From Punica granatum (Eukaryota > Streptophyta > Magnoliopsida > Myrtales > Lythraceae), in assembly GCF_007655135.1 (NCBI RefSeq), contig NC_045127.1:20564199-20628198 (forward strand): a DNA stretch of 64,000 nucleotides, given 5' to 3'. The notes below the pieces were generated by a model that was not told the DNA's origin, searched no databases, and worked only from the letters and a program-made list of their open reading frames with translations. This document shows, piece after piece, positions 1 to 10,614 of the stretch; positions within the stretch are counted from its first letter, which is position 1; every line of letters starts with the position of its first letter. The position numbers were made by a program, and so were the translations under genes.

Positions 1-362
1 CCCAAAGATCCTAGCTCGATTTCAAGGAATTGACACCCTTGAATCGGGAGCCCCCATCCTTAGTTAGTGGTTGTCCCAGTAGAACATTGAAACCATGCAT
101 AAACAGGGACCGTCATGCTGGACCAAAATTTGCCTTCAATCTGCCAACCAACCCAAAAGTTGAGTCTTTGAGTCGGCTCGTAGTTTTTCTTTTAGGCGAG
201 CCTTTTGTTGTTTTTACTGAATGAGTGTTGTATAATGTAAAGAACTTGTGTTATAGTTTATTTTCCCTGCACTGCACTGCATGCATATTTTCAAAACAAA
301 ATAGGACATTGCATCAGTTTGTTTATAAACATTAAACCAACATCTTTTCCATTTAGGTAAGA
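1..362 (+). other. 5' untranslated leader of element A (partial)
   Basis: This stretch is near-identical to 17901-18262 of element B and to the start of the F3 leader at 57757 onward. No credible protein is seen. It ends TTTAG|GTAAGA immediately before the ORF1 ATG, placing a strong splice-donor-like motif at 357-362. Confidence 0.85.
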
Positions 363-1776
363 ATGGATCGCTCGCGTCCCTGTCCTAGGCTTGATATCAT
401 CATCACACCATCTGCGGACATTACTCGCCTTTGGAACACATTCCGCCCAGTGGACCGCGCATTCCTCCGGCTCATCATAGGAGACCTATCATTACTCGCT
501 GATTCTCCCATCGATTGGACCCTACTCAGAACTGCCATTAGTTTTTGGGACACTCAGCGAGCTGTTTTCAGCTTTCATGGGACAGAATTAGCCCCTACAG
601 TAGAGGAATACGCGGCACTCCTTCAGCGGTCTACACCGATTCACGACATCGTGGTGCCTAGCCAGTTTGCCACGATACATAACAGACTAGCCATCCTTTT
701 AGGTCTCCGCAATGAAGAAATTCATTGCGACCTTCAGTATGGAGGGGAGCACAGCATTAGGACTACACCGACTGGATGCGGTTTATGGAAGAGCTCACCC
801 CAGCACAGTTTTTATGGACTACACGTTGGAATCCTGGCGGTCCCATGATTATTGGATGTCCTTCAGTTATAGGACTTCCCTTAATCAGTCATTTAGGGAG
901 CACACTTATCTTTCTTGCCCGAGTCATCAGACAACTCGGTGGACTGCAAGATATTCCCATAGAGGCAGATCGCACTTCACACCGTTTCAGATGGGCAAAC
1001 ACCACAATTTCACTCCCCGATAGGATTCTACGGGTTAGAAAGGTCCGACGCTTATAGAGCACGCGCATCGTTCAAGAACTGTACTTCCCAGAGCATCCCA
1101 CTGACGAGGAGCGAGCTTTCTCAGCTACAGCAGCGTATGTGATGCAGTTCCATCCGTATGGATTTGCACCTGTTCGTCGGCTGCGCATGCCACAGATGCT
1201 GCAGACACTGCAGGCAGACATTGCAGACGCAGAGAGCTTAGTCCAAGGAGCCGTGCGCACAGAGCTGCAAGTCATTAGAGCAGAGCGAGATCGACTCCGC
1301 CGTGAGCTTGTGGATATTCGTGCAAAACTCACTGATCACAGAGAACTTCAGAGCGAGTTGACTCAAACTCGTGCACTCGTAGCGAGCCAAGACAGGGATA
1401 TAGCGCGTTTGAGCGCTACGCTGGATCGAGCGTAGGCAAGAGCGCGCAGGATCTCCCATCCTTGAGCTCAGTTGCTGAGCGTTTTTGCCTGTACAGGACC
1501 AGCGTAGCGCTCACTCAGCTACGGGTTATAACAGTTGTCGGTTTAATGTTTATGTTTCCTTTTCAAACAGACTGCCTTTGTAAATTATGAAACGTGAATC
1601 AAACTAATGTAATGGCATTAGTGTTTTTTTTTATACTCATACATCTCATGCATTCATACATGGTCATTTACATCTTGAAGATGGTCAACACATAACAATT
1701 ACACTTATACACTTACACATACATGTAGGTACTAACAACTGGCGTCGCATCGATATCCTACTTGTGCACGCGGAAG
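357..1776 (+). other. Candidate alternative intron spanning ORF1 (element A)
   Basis: A donor-like AG|GTAAGA (intron starts 357) directly precedes the ORF1 ATG at 363. Upstream of gag, TACTAAC at 1730-1736 matches the branch-site consensus. The first AG after it is at 1775-1776, about 41 nt downstream and one base before the gag ATG at 1778. Splicing would remove ORF1 exactly and bring the gag ATG next to the leader. The pyrimidine content between branch site and AG is modest. No transcript evidence is available; this is inference from motif placement, conserved in element B. Confidence 0.4.
363..1465 (+). pseudogene. Ogre ORF1 protein, broken copy (element A)
   Basis: This is the remnant of the extra ORF upstream of gag, function unknown, homologous along its length to the intact 498-residue ORF1 of element B. 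Relative to B, 394 bp are missing at about 768: the two flanks share the six bases ACTACA, and the loss shifts the frame so that the first reading frame ends at 846-848. The original frame resumes near 770 and is then stopped by TAG at 1055-1057 (TGG in B) and TAG at 1433-1435 (CAG in B). The ancestral stop would be TGA at 1463-1465. The C-terminal Glu/Arg/Leu-rich coiled coil is still readable at 1210-1432. It cannot make the full protein. Confidence 0.88.
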
Positions 1777-1777
1777 A
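1466..1777 (+). other. ORF1-gag intergenic spacer (element A)
   Basis: AT-rich noncoding spacer, with its counterpart in B at 19760-20071. It carries the TACTAAC motif (1730-1736) and the AG at 1775-1776 proposed as branch site and acceptor. Sequence around 1540-1625 (GTCGGTTTAATG, TTTGTAAATTA, AATGGCATTAG) also survives in the ORF1-less F3 element at 58063-58145. Confidence 0.8.
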
Positions 1778-4700
1778 ATGGCCGAAGAGCAACAACCCGT
1801 TATCTCGGAGCAAGACGCGCCACTAATGCCGGCACACTCTCTTCCGCAAGACACGCACGTGATGTCATCTCCAGCATCTATAGCGTATTCTGGTGTTCTT
1901 CCAACACACCTCCCTTCTCCTGCACAGGCGCCATCCAATGTTGTCGATCCCGTGCGTTTCGCTGCACTCGAAGGGACGGTTAATCAGTTGGCTGCCAACA
2001 TGAATACCAATATGACAGAGCTCATGGCTATGCTTCGGGATCAAAACCGAGCTTCCTCGAGTCACACTCCACCTCCTGAACGCAGGACAACCGTGCACTT
2101 GAACCCGATCGACCCGCCTATTTATGTGACGGATAGCGAAGATATGTCTTTTTCAGCAATGACATATGTGCCGACAGTCAGCCCAGTCAGTGATCCTATG
2201 CCACCACCACCGGCTCCTACATCGGTACCGTTTCCACCCGCGGCGTTCTTATCAACAGATCTTGCAATGCTCACTTTGCCGCCGCTCACCATACCTACTC
2301 AACCTCCAATTTACACCGTTCCACCACCGACGGTTCCTCCAGTCGCGATCACACAAATCCCTGCTCCCACTGCAGAACCTTTTTCCTTCCAAGCTCCACA
2401 AACCCAAATGAGCTTTTCCTACCAAACTCCACCACCCCTAAATATTCCCCCCACTGAACCAGGCACGCCTACTCACGCCGCTCCTGCAGTTCTACCGACA
2501 AACCTTCCTCCTGAAAATGAACAGGAGAAAAGAATGAAGAGAATGGAGGAAACCATTCGAGCCCTCCAAGTTGGCACGTCCCGTCCTGATTTCGGTGACA
2601 GTGACTGGAATCTCTTTCCGGACATGCTGTTGCCCCCTAAGATCAAGATTCCAGATTTTAAGAGGTACGACGGGACCAAAGACCTTCGGCATCATCTCCG
2701 TCACTATCATAGCAAAATGCTGTCGTATTGGGATTACGAGGAATTTGTCATTCAGACTTTCCAAGACAGTCTTACGGGATCAGCGCTAGATTGGTTTATG
2801 ACCCTGAAAGCCGGTGACATCCCTACATGGACAGATCTTTCTCAAAAATTCCACGACCAGTACCGATTCTGTGCAGAGACACCTCCTACTCTTCTTGATC
2901 TTAGCATGACGGAGATGAGAGAAAGTCAAACTTTCGAAGCATACGCAACGGAATGGAGGGGAAAAGCGGCAAAGCACATTCCTCCAATCACTGAGCGACA
3001 GCAAGTTCAACTGTTTCACTCTACGCTCAAAGGCGCATATTACTCACATCTCCTGGCTCATACCTCCTCTTTCTCAGACCTGATTAAGGCAGGAAAGAAG
3101 TTGGATATGGGTGTTAAGCTAGGAAGAATTGAAGGCCCGTCAAGGAAGATGGACGGACACACACCGAAGAAGTAAACCGCTGGAACACCCAGGAGAGGCA
3201 AAGACGCGACTATTGGCATAGTCAATTCTGGACATCAGGCTCCACAACCTATTTCGGTGGACTACACCCCTGCATTACCGACTTCTCAGGCATATGCGCA
3301 TCCCGTGCATTATGTGCAACCTCATCAAACGCCACAAGCTTATTTCTCAACCTCGCCAACTGTTATCCAGTCGCAACCTCCGCAACAGTACGCTCCTGTT
3401 CAAGTTCAACAAGCTAGACCCCCGGTTTCGAGATCTCCTCAGCCGGTTCAACGTGTTCCAGCTCCTAGAACTCAACAAGACAGTGCTGCTCAACCGCGTC
3501 CACGCAAGCAATACACCAATTTACCAGCTCCCCCCTCTCACATATTCAGGCAGCTTCTTGTAGGCAACAGGATCAAAACAGAAGCACCCGGTCCCCATTT
3601 CGATCCTTCCATGCAGAACCAAAATCTTCGCTGTGAATTTCATCAGGGTGCTCCTGGTCACACCCTGGATACTTGTTGGAGACTCAGAGATAAAATCCAG
3701 GAGATGATTGATACAAGACAAATCTCCTTTAATGAGGTGAAGCCGCCGAATGTCCGTGCAAATCCTCTTCCTGATCATGGATCAGGTTCAGGACCTTCTA
3801 TCAACATGATTAGCATCGCTGCTATTGATGAGGAAGAAGACTCGCAAAAGGCCTCAACTCCATTTGCCATTAACTATGCTCCAGTAGAAGTTGCGTTCCC
3901 TCCCATCCCGTCCGTCATCGAAGTTCCTGCAAAGGAGCCTTATCACGATAGTCGAGTTCCCTGGACATATGAGAGCGAGGTTGCCAGTGCAGAACTAGAA
4001 ATGAGCGCGATGGGAATCACGCGTTCAGGACGGGTTTATCAGGGTCCAAAGCCTATTGACAAAGGAAAGGCTCCCGCTACTGAGTTCTCAACCGTTCCAA
4101 AAGTCGTGTCACTCCCTACAAAGAAGGTCACCGATCAAGAAGCCGAAGCTTTCATGAAGGTGATCAAAGCAAGCGAATACAAAGTGGTCGAGCAAATAAG
4201 CAAGTCACCAGCTCATATATCGCTGCTCGCATTGCTTTTGAACTCCGAACCTCATCGGAACGCTTTGCTGAAAGTTGTCACTGCGGCACAAGTCCCGAAA
4301 GATACTGCACTGGATAGAATCGAGGAGACTGTGAACTCTATTTTCTCGAATCAGATTTCCTTTTCGGAAGACAAAATTCCCTCGGAAGGACAAGGACACT
4401 TGCGGGCATTGCACATAGTTTGCAAGTGCAACAACCATGTCGTTGGTCGAGTCATGATCGACAACGGCTCTGCTCTGAACGTTTGCCCCGTCTCCACGTT
4501 GAAACAGATGAACGTGGCCATGAGTCGCATTCGTGCAAGCAAGACCACCGTCCGAGCCTTTGACGGCTCTAAGAGAATGGTGAACGGAGAAATTGATCTT
4601 CTAATTGATGTGGGTCCTTGCCCATTCTCTGTTACTTTCCAAATCCTTGAAATACCCAATGCTTTCAGTCTCCTACTCGGGAGGCCATGGATTCACGCCG

Positions 4701-5377
4701 CCGGCGCCGTTCCTTCATCATTGCACCAGAAGTTGAAATTCTTTGTTGAAGGCAAACTCATCACTGTCAACGGCGAGGAAGATTATGCAGTCTATAAGGA
4801 AACGACCATCCCTTATATCAGCATTGGCGAAGACCAGAATCTTCCCTTTCATTCTTTCGACACGATCTCCGTAATTCGAGACTACGGAGAGGTCAGTCCA
4901 TCAAGAACTGATCGCATGATTGGAAAGGTTCTCTTGAAGAACAATTATGTCCCTGGAACTGGACTCGGGGCACATGCACAAGGAATCCTCCGACCGATTG
5001 AAATGGAGGAATACCGCAATAGGAGGGGACTCGGCTTTCGCCCCTCCTACCATGAGATCATGCGAGCTCGTCGTGGAAAGCATCTACACCGCCTTGCTGC
5101 ATATTACGGAAAGCTCTGTAGGGGCATTCCGGTTCCACCGCTCTCACAGTTTTTTGCAGCACCACCGCAAATCATGGGAGGCACCTCCGAGAGCCCAATC
5201 ACTGAAACAGATGACTTCTCTTCGGATGCAGTTGAAGCGTTTTTGGCTTTGCCAGCCATATATGCCGTCACTGAGGAGACATCTTCTAGGGTTCATATCC
5301 GCCCTGTACGAGAGGATGAGGAGCTTACCAACTGGACTTCAGTTCCGCTCTACTCGGCCATAGTTGCCGATGTGTAA
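1778..5377 (+). pseudogene. gag-pro: gag-protease polyprotein exon 1, one premature stop (element A)
   Basis: A reading frame of 1199 codons interrupted only by TAA at 3173-3175 (CAA in B). It begins with a Pro-rich N-terminus of ~240 residues. A Retrotrans_gag-type capsid region follows at ~2640-3130, including W-F-M-T-L-K and E-W-R-G-K-A. A zinc-knuckle-like C-x2-H-x5-H-x4-C lies near 3630-3675. A retropepsin has the active site M-I-D-N-G-S at 4453-4470, with Asn where most families have Thr or Ser, and L-L-L-G-R-P-W near 4670. A Gly-rich G-patch-like segment follows at ~4940-5040 (PGTGLG then RRGLGF). The terminal TAA at 5375-5377 lies inside the predicted intron, so it is the genuine unspliced end. 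Compared with B, A lacks the homopolymer frameshift. The gag stop should abolish Gag-Pro. Confidence 0.92.
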
Positions 5378-5564
5378 GACGGTCTTTATATATAATGCTA
5401 CCTACATGTCGGCAACGCCATAAGCCACATGACAGAAGAGGGGTTTTTGTTATGGCTCGTTAATAGAATCCCTGCATGCTTTTTGATTTCCTATGTCTAA
5501 ATTCTCTCTCTTACACTTACTTCTAACCCCTTTAATTTCTAAAACAATTCACTTTCATGTCCAG
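5374..5564 (+). other. PR-RT intron (element A), 191 nt, phase 2
   Basis: The donor GTAAGA starts at 5374, inside the codon GTG following GAT. The acceptor is TCATGTCCAG, ending 5564, after a pyrimidine-rich stretch, with CTAAC at 5523-5527 as a plausible branch site ~39 nt upstream. Joining 5373 to 5565 restores the codon GTG and continues directly into the pol frame (Asp-Val-Leu-Gln), removing the TAA. Ogre elements are known for an intron at this position. The same 191-nt interval with identical splice sites is present in B. Confidence 0.85.
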
Positions 5565-8500
5565 GCTCCAATCGAATCCAAATCACGGATATAACGATTC
5601 GAATTCACTCGAAACACACCTCGGAAAGTCCCTACCCATATACTTTGGGGAAGGACTTGACGAGGACGGTTGCGTGCCCGAGATAGAAGAGAGTTTGCGT
5701 CGTCTCGAAAACCACCAACTCACTTCCGTCGAGCCAACCGAAGATATCAACAAAAAGCAATGTAGAAGAACCACGCACCCTTAGAATCGGGACTGGACTC
5801 GACCTTGTACAGAGGGCCCGAATGATCGACTTCTTAACAGAGTATCAGGAGGTCTTTGCTTAGTCCTACGCTGATATGCCAGGACTAGACCCCTCGATCG
5901 TAAAGCATTTCCTTCCACAAAACACTGAAAGATTCCCGCCCAAGCGCCAACACTTGCGACGTCAACGAGCTGACCTTCTCTTACGCATTAAGGAAGAGGT
6001 CATCAAGCAGGTAGACGCGGGATTCTTGGAGGTATGCAATTACTCTGAATGGGTAGCGAACATTGTTCCAGTGGAGAAGAAGAATGGGAAAGTCAGAGTC
6101 TGCATCGACTACCGAGATCTCAATAGGGCTAGCCCAAAGGATAACTTCCCGCTGCCTCACATCGATGTCTTGGTGGACAATACAGCACGCCACACACAAT
6201 TCTCCTTCATGGACGGTTTCTCTGGATACAATCAGATTCAGATGGCCGAAGAGGATAAAGTCAAGACCACATTCATCACGATGTGGGGTACATTTTGCTA
6301 CAAGGTCATGCCTTTCGATCTCAAAAATGCCGGGGCAACCTATCAACGGACAATGGTCACTCTCTTTCATGACATGATGCATAAAGAGATAGAGGTCTAT
6401 GTCGACGACATGATCGCGAAGTCCAAAGAAGGAGAAGATCATTTGGTTAACCTCAAGCGACTGTTCGACCGTCTCAAGAAATATAAACTCCGACTTAACC
6501 CAGCGAAATACACATTTGGCGTCAAGTCAGGGAAATTGTTAGGTTTTATAGTTAGTGAGGAAGGCATCGAGGTCGACCCCGACAAGGTTAAAGCAATCAT
6601 GGAATTGCCCCCTCCATCGACAGTGCGCGAAGTAAAGAGCTTCTTAGGACGGCTGAATTACATCGCGCGTTTCATTGCAAATTTGACAGACAAGTGCCAG
6701 AATGGGTAGCGAACATTGTTCCAGTGGAGAAGAAGAATGGGAAAGTCAGAGTCTGCATCGACTACCGAGATCTCAATAGGGCTAGCCCAAAGGATAACTT
6801 CCCGCTGCCTCACATCGATGTCTTGGTGGACAATACAGCACGCCACACACAATTCTCCTTCATGGACGGTTTCTCTGGATACAATCAGACATGATGCATA
6901 AAGAGATAGAGGTCTATGTCGACGACATGATCGCGAAGTCCAAAGAAGGAGAAGATCATTTGGTTAACCTCAAGCGACTGTTCGACCGTCTCAAGAAATA
7001 TAAACTCCGACTTTAACCCAGCGAAATACACATTTGGCGTCAAGTCAGGAAATTGTTAGGTTTTATAGTAGTGAGGAAGGCATCGAGGTCGACGCCCGAC
7101 AGGTTAAAGCAATCATGGAATTGCCCCCTCCATCGACATTGCGCGAAGTAAAGAGCTTCTTAGGACGGCTGAATTACATCGCGCGTTTCATTGCAAAATT
7201 TACAGACAAGTGCCAACAACTCTTCGTTTGCTTCGCAAAAATGCAGCGGTCGCATGGGATGACGAGTGTCAGAAAGCTTTGATACCATCGAGGCCATGCC
7301 CTAATTCAACCACCGGTGTTGGTTCCACCTTCACCAGATCGTCTGCTTATTTGTACCTGACGGTACGCCAACACATCCATCGGATGCATGTTAGGGCAAA
7401 AGGATGATTCCTCTCACGCAGAGCGAGCAATTATTATTTAAACAAAAAGTGCACTGAAGGGGAGTCCAACTACCCTGAGATAGAGAAAATGTGTTGCGCA
7501 CTTGTGTGGGTCATGCAAAGGCTCCGGCAATACACTTCTACCATATTGTTCGCCTGCTGTCAAAGACAGATCCTTTGAAGTATCTCTTAGCAGTCCGTCC
7601 TCCATTAGGAACATAGCAAATGGCGCTGCCAACTGACGGAAGTACGACATCGAATATGTGTCGCGCACATCAGTGAAGGGCCAAGCGATAGCACATCTAG
7701 CAGAGTCCCAATTGTCCGATGACACACCAATCAACTCTGACTTTCCAGATGAAGGAATCCTCCAAATGAGTAGTGAGGAGGAAATTACTATATGGAAGAT
7801 GTACTTCGATGGTGCAGTCAATTCCACCGGGTCAGGTATTGGCGCAGTGCTGATATCCCCTGAAGGGCGTCATTTCCCGGTTGCAGCGAAGATTGATTTT
7901 CCCTGCACCAACAACATAGCCGAATATGAGGCATGTATCCTTGGCTTACAGGCGGCGATCGACCTCAATGTCAAGGAGCTTGAAGTGTTTGGAGATTCTA
8001 TGCTCACAATTTTTCAGACACTCAAACAGTGGAAGACGAAAGATCCGAAACTGGTGCCATATCATGAATACCTCGAAGACTTGACAGAGAACTTCGAAGA
8101 CATTTCATTTACGTACACACCACGCATGAAGAACCAATTCGCCGATGCACTCGCAACGCTCGCTTCTATGGTTAGCATAACAAAAGAGAATCTCATTGAG
8201 CCCCTCGAGTTCGAGATTGCTCAGGGTCCGGCCCATTGCGATGTAATCGACACTGTCGACGGCAAACCGTGGTACGCAGACATCAAACACTTGTTGCAAA
8301 CAGGTCAATTCTCGGCATTCACCGATCGACATGACCGGAGGACTCTTCGGCGCATTGCAGTAAATTTCTTCCTGAGTGGTGAGACCCTTTACCGCCGTTC
8401 ATTCGATGCTACACTGCTTCGGTGTGTTGATGAGAATGAGGCACAACGCCTCATGGAAGAAGTGCATGAGGGAAATTGCGGACCTCACATGAACGGGCTC

Positions 8501-9517
8501 ATGCTAGCAAAGAAGCTCATGCGACTTGGGTATTTCTGGTCCACCATGGAGACTGACTGCGTCAAACATGTCAAGCATTGTCATTTATGTCAAGTCTACG
8601 CAAATCAGATCAGAGCACCACCCAACGAGCTGCATCCAATGGCTGCTCCGTGGCCCTTTTCAATGTGGGGCATGGACGTAATTGGTCCTATCAACCCCAA
8701 AGCATCCAATGGCCACTTGTTCATACTGGTAGCTATCGATTATTTCACCAAATGGATCGAAGCTATCACCCTTGCATCGGTCACTGCAAAGACCGTGGCA
8801 CGCTTCCTCAAACGCGACATTATCGCACGTTACGGGATCCCTGCGACGCTTGTCACAGACAACGCCAAGAATTTGAATAATAAGCTCATTGACGAGCTCT
8901 GTGCACAGTTCAAGATCCTACACCGTAACTCCTCTCCGTATTGTCCACAAATGAACGGTGCGATAGAGGCAGCAAACAAGGACATAAAGAAAATCATCGA
9001 AAAAATGATAGTGAATTACAAAGACTGGCACGAGATGCTCCCGTTCGCACTCTTGGTGTATCGGACTTCTATCCGCTCGTCCACTGGAGCAACCTCGTAT
9101 TCTTTGGTCTACGGCATGGAAGCAGTTCTTCCAATCGAAGTAGAGATTCCCTCTATGAGGGTCCTTGCCGAGTCCAAGCTCAAAGAAACAGAATGGGCGA
9201 AACAACGCTACGAACAGCTTAATCTCATTGATGAGAGGCGGCTAACAGCACTTTGCCACGGTCAATGCTATCAGCAAAGAATGGCCCGAGCTTTTAATAA
9301 GAAAGTTCGTCCCCACAAGTTCAGCCCCGGTGACCTCGTCCTGCGGAAAGTTTTGCATATCACCCCTGATTCCAGGGGCAAGTTTGCCTACAAATATGAC
9401 GGTCCCTTCATCGTTAAAGAAGTCTTTGACGGGGGGGCAATCATTCTCAATGATATGGACGGGAACGAGAACGCTCTTCCGGTCAACGCTGATACACTCA
9501 AGAAATACTATCCGTGA
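5565..9517 (+). pseudogene. pol: pol exon 2: RT-RNaseH-aRNaseH-integrase, heavily broken (element A)
   Basis: RT has V-C-I-D-Y-R-D-L-N near 6100 and the catalytic Y-V-D-D at 6398-6409. The usual P-F-G-L reads P-F-D-L near 6312. From 7658 an open frame of 619 codons covers archaeal-type RNase H (Y-F-D-G, A-E-Y-E, G-D-S, A-D-A-L) and integrase: HHCC zinc site near 8460-8590, and catalytic D at 8675-8677, D at 8858-8860 and E at 8966-8968, giving D-x60-D-x35-E. Breaks: an extra base in the A-run at ~5751-5756, TAG at 5861-5863 (TGG in B), a partial RT duplication at 6700-7215, and many one-base indels between ~6990 and 7660 that scramble the Ty3-type RNase H. The integrase half is well preserved but could not be made as part of Pol. 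Confidence 0.92.
6700..7215 (+). repeat. Partial tandem duplication of the RT region inside pol of element A
   Basis: 6700-7215 repeats 6047-6699. It joins after the shared GTGCCA-GAATGGG junction, restarts at the V-A-N-I-V-P segment, and omits the equivalent of ~6237-6372 (136 bp, flanked by GA). A second Y-V-D-D codon set lies at 6915-6926. The second copy has extra small indels (e.g. CTTTAACC for CTTAACC, GTCAGGAAA for GTCAGGGAAA). Element B has a single copy. It may be a real duplication or an assembly error. Confidence 0.9.
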
Positions 9518-10614
9518 TGGTGTTTCTCTCATTCCACTGGGGGTGTTTTTCTCAAATGCACATTACATTTTTAGCTTCCTTCGCATATACAATTCCCAGC
9601 ACTTTCATCTCTATTTACTAATATACTCCCCCTTCTGCTCTTTCCCTTTCTCTGAACTTTTCCTGAGAGAAAAATAATGAATCTCCCGCTAGGTTGAAAA
9701 CCTCTTTGAGGCGGCCTAGGCAAAAATTAGGGAATGAGGGGCACGGTTTAAAATCCCGCAAAGGGGGGCCGTGGCAAAAGGAGAGTACAAAACGAAATCC
9801 TCGCTAGAGTGAAAACCCGAAAGGGTGCCCTAGGCAAAAGTTAGAGGAACCGAGAGGTATGACCAGATCCAATCAAGACGGTCATAGCAAGAAGGTAAGC
9901 TCTAAATGAGGGAAAAGTCGAAAAAATACCCCGCTAGGTCGTCACGCGTCTTGCGACCTAGGAAAAAGTTAGGGGCCTTTGGCAACTCGACCATGAAATG
10001 ACAGCTACACTCAATGTGAAGCGACAACGAGTAGTAGTTTGGCAGTCTTCGATGCAAGCAAACTCTCTTTGACTCTCACAGCACAAGACACGTTTCGACA
10101 TGCAGTCGAATCGTCGTATCCTTGATTTAGAGGATCCCAAAATCCCCCCCATCTACCTTAATGCAAATTCTACGGGTCATGCCCGTTCTGTAAAAAGCCT
10201 TTCTTGTCAAGTCACAATTTAGCGGGAGACGACCACCCCTTTAAATGGTCACTACGTTCAAATCCCCAAAGCATTATTAGTCAGACTTCTTTACACATCT
10301 TCATTATGGCTATAGAATAAGATTGACAACCACTATTAGCTCTTTTGGTTCTAGATGCAGGAAGCAGGATGTGAACCCCAAAAAGAGTTTTTCTTTAACA
10401 AATGCATGTCTGCTTTATGCCAAAAACTACAGTCTAAATACGAAGAGAGACCTTCAGGATAGCACTCCAGGCATTAAGTGACATCAAAATCAGTTGGCAA
10501 GCAATGAAGCGTTCTACCACAGCATCGATTGCAACATGGACAAACTCAGTGACGGAGGAAGCACAATGATTCCTTCCACACCTCACGCAACTCCTCAGCG
10601 TTCGCATTTACTTC
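9518..10614 (+). other. 3' untranslated region of element A, upstream part
   Basis: Noncoding and collinear with 27281-28377 of B. It opens with a pyrimidine-rich stretch, then the stem-loop array (9689-9962), then AT-rich DNA with no credible ORF up to the 56-bp tandem array. Confidence 0.85.
9689..9962 (+). repeat. Array of five stem-loops in the 3' UTR (element A)
   Basis: Five consecutive inverted repeats, most followed by a CAAAA-like linker. Module 1 (9689-9720) pairs CTAGG with CCTAG, with an inner CCTC-TTT-GAGG. Module 2 (9742-9773) pairs CACGG with CCGTG, with an inner CCC/GGG. Module 3 (9804-9833) pairs CTAG with CTAG around CCC-GAAA-GGG. Module 4 (9858-9886) pairs TATGACC with GGTCATA. 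Module 5 (9934-9961) pairs CTAGGTCG with CGACCTAG. Stem sequences differ between modules while pairing is kept, which suggests RNA structure. Confidence 0.75.

Noticed and set aside
1720..1728. ATACATGTAG as a splice acceptor upstream of gag
   Set aside because: It precedes the TACTAAC motif and lacks a pyrimidine tract. The AG at 1775-1776, first after TACTAAC, is the better candidate.
10240..10275. GTTCAAATCCCC resembling a tRNA B box
   Set aside because: No acceptor, D or anticodon arms can be drawn around it, and no T-stem pairs.
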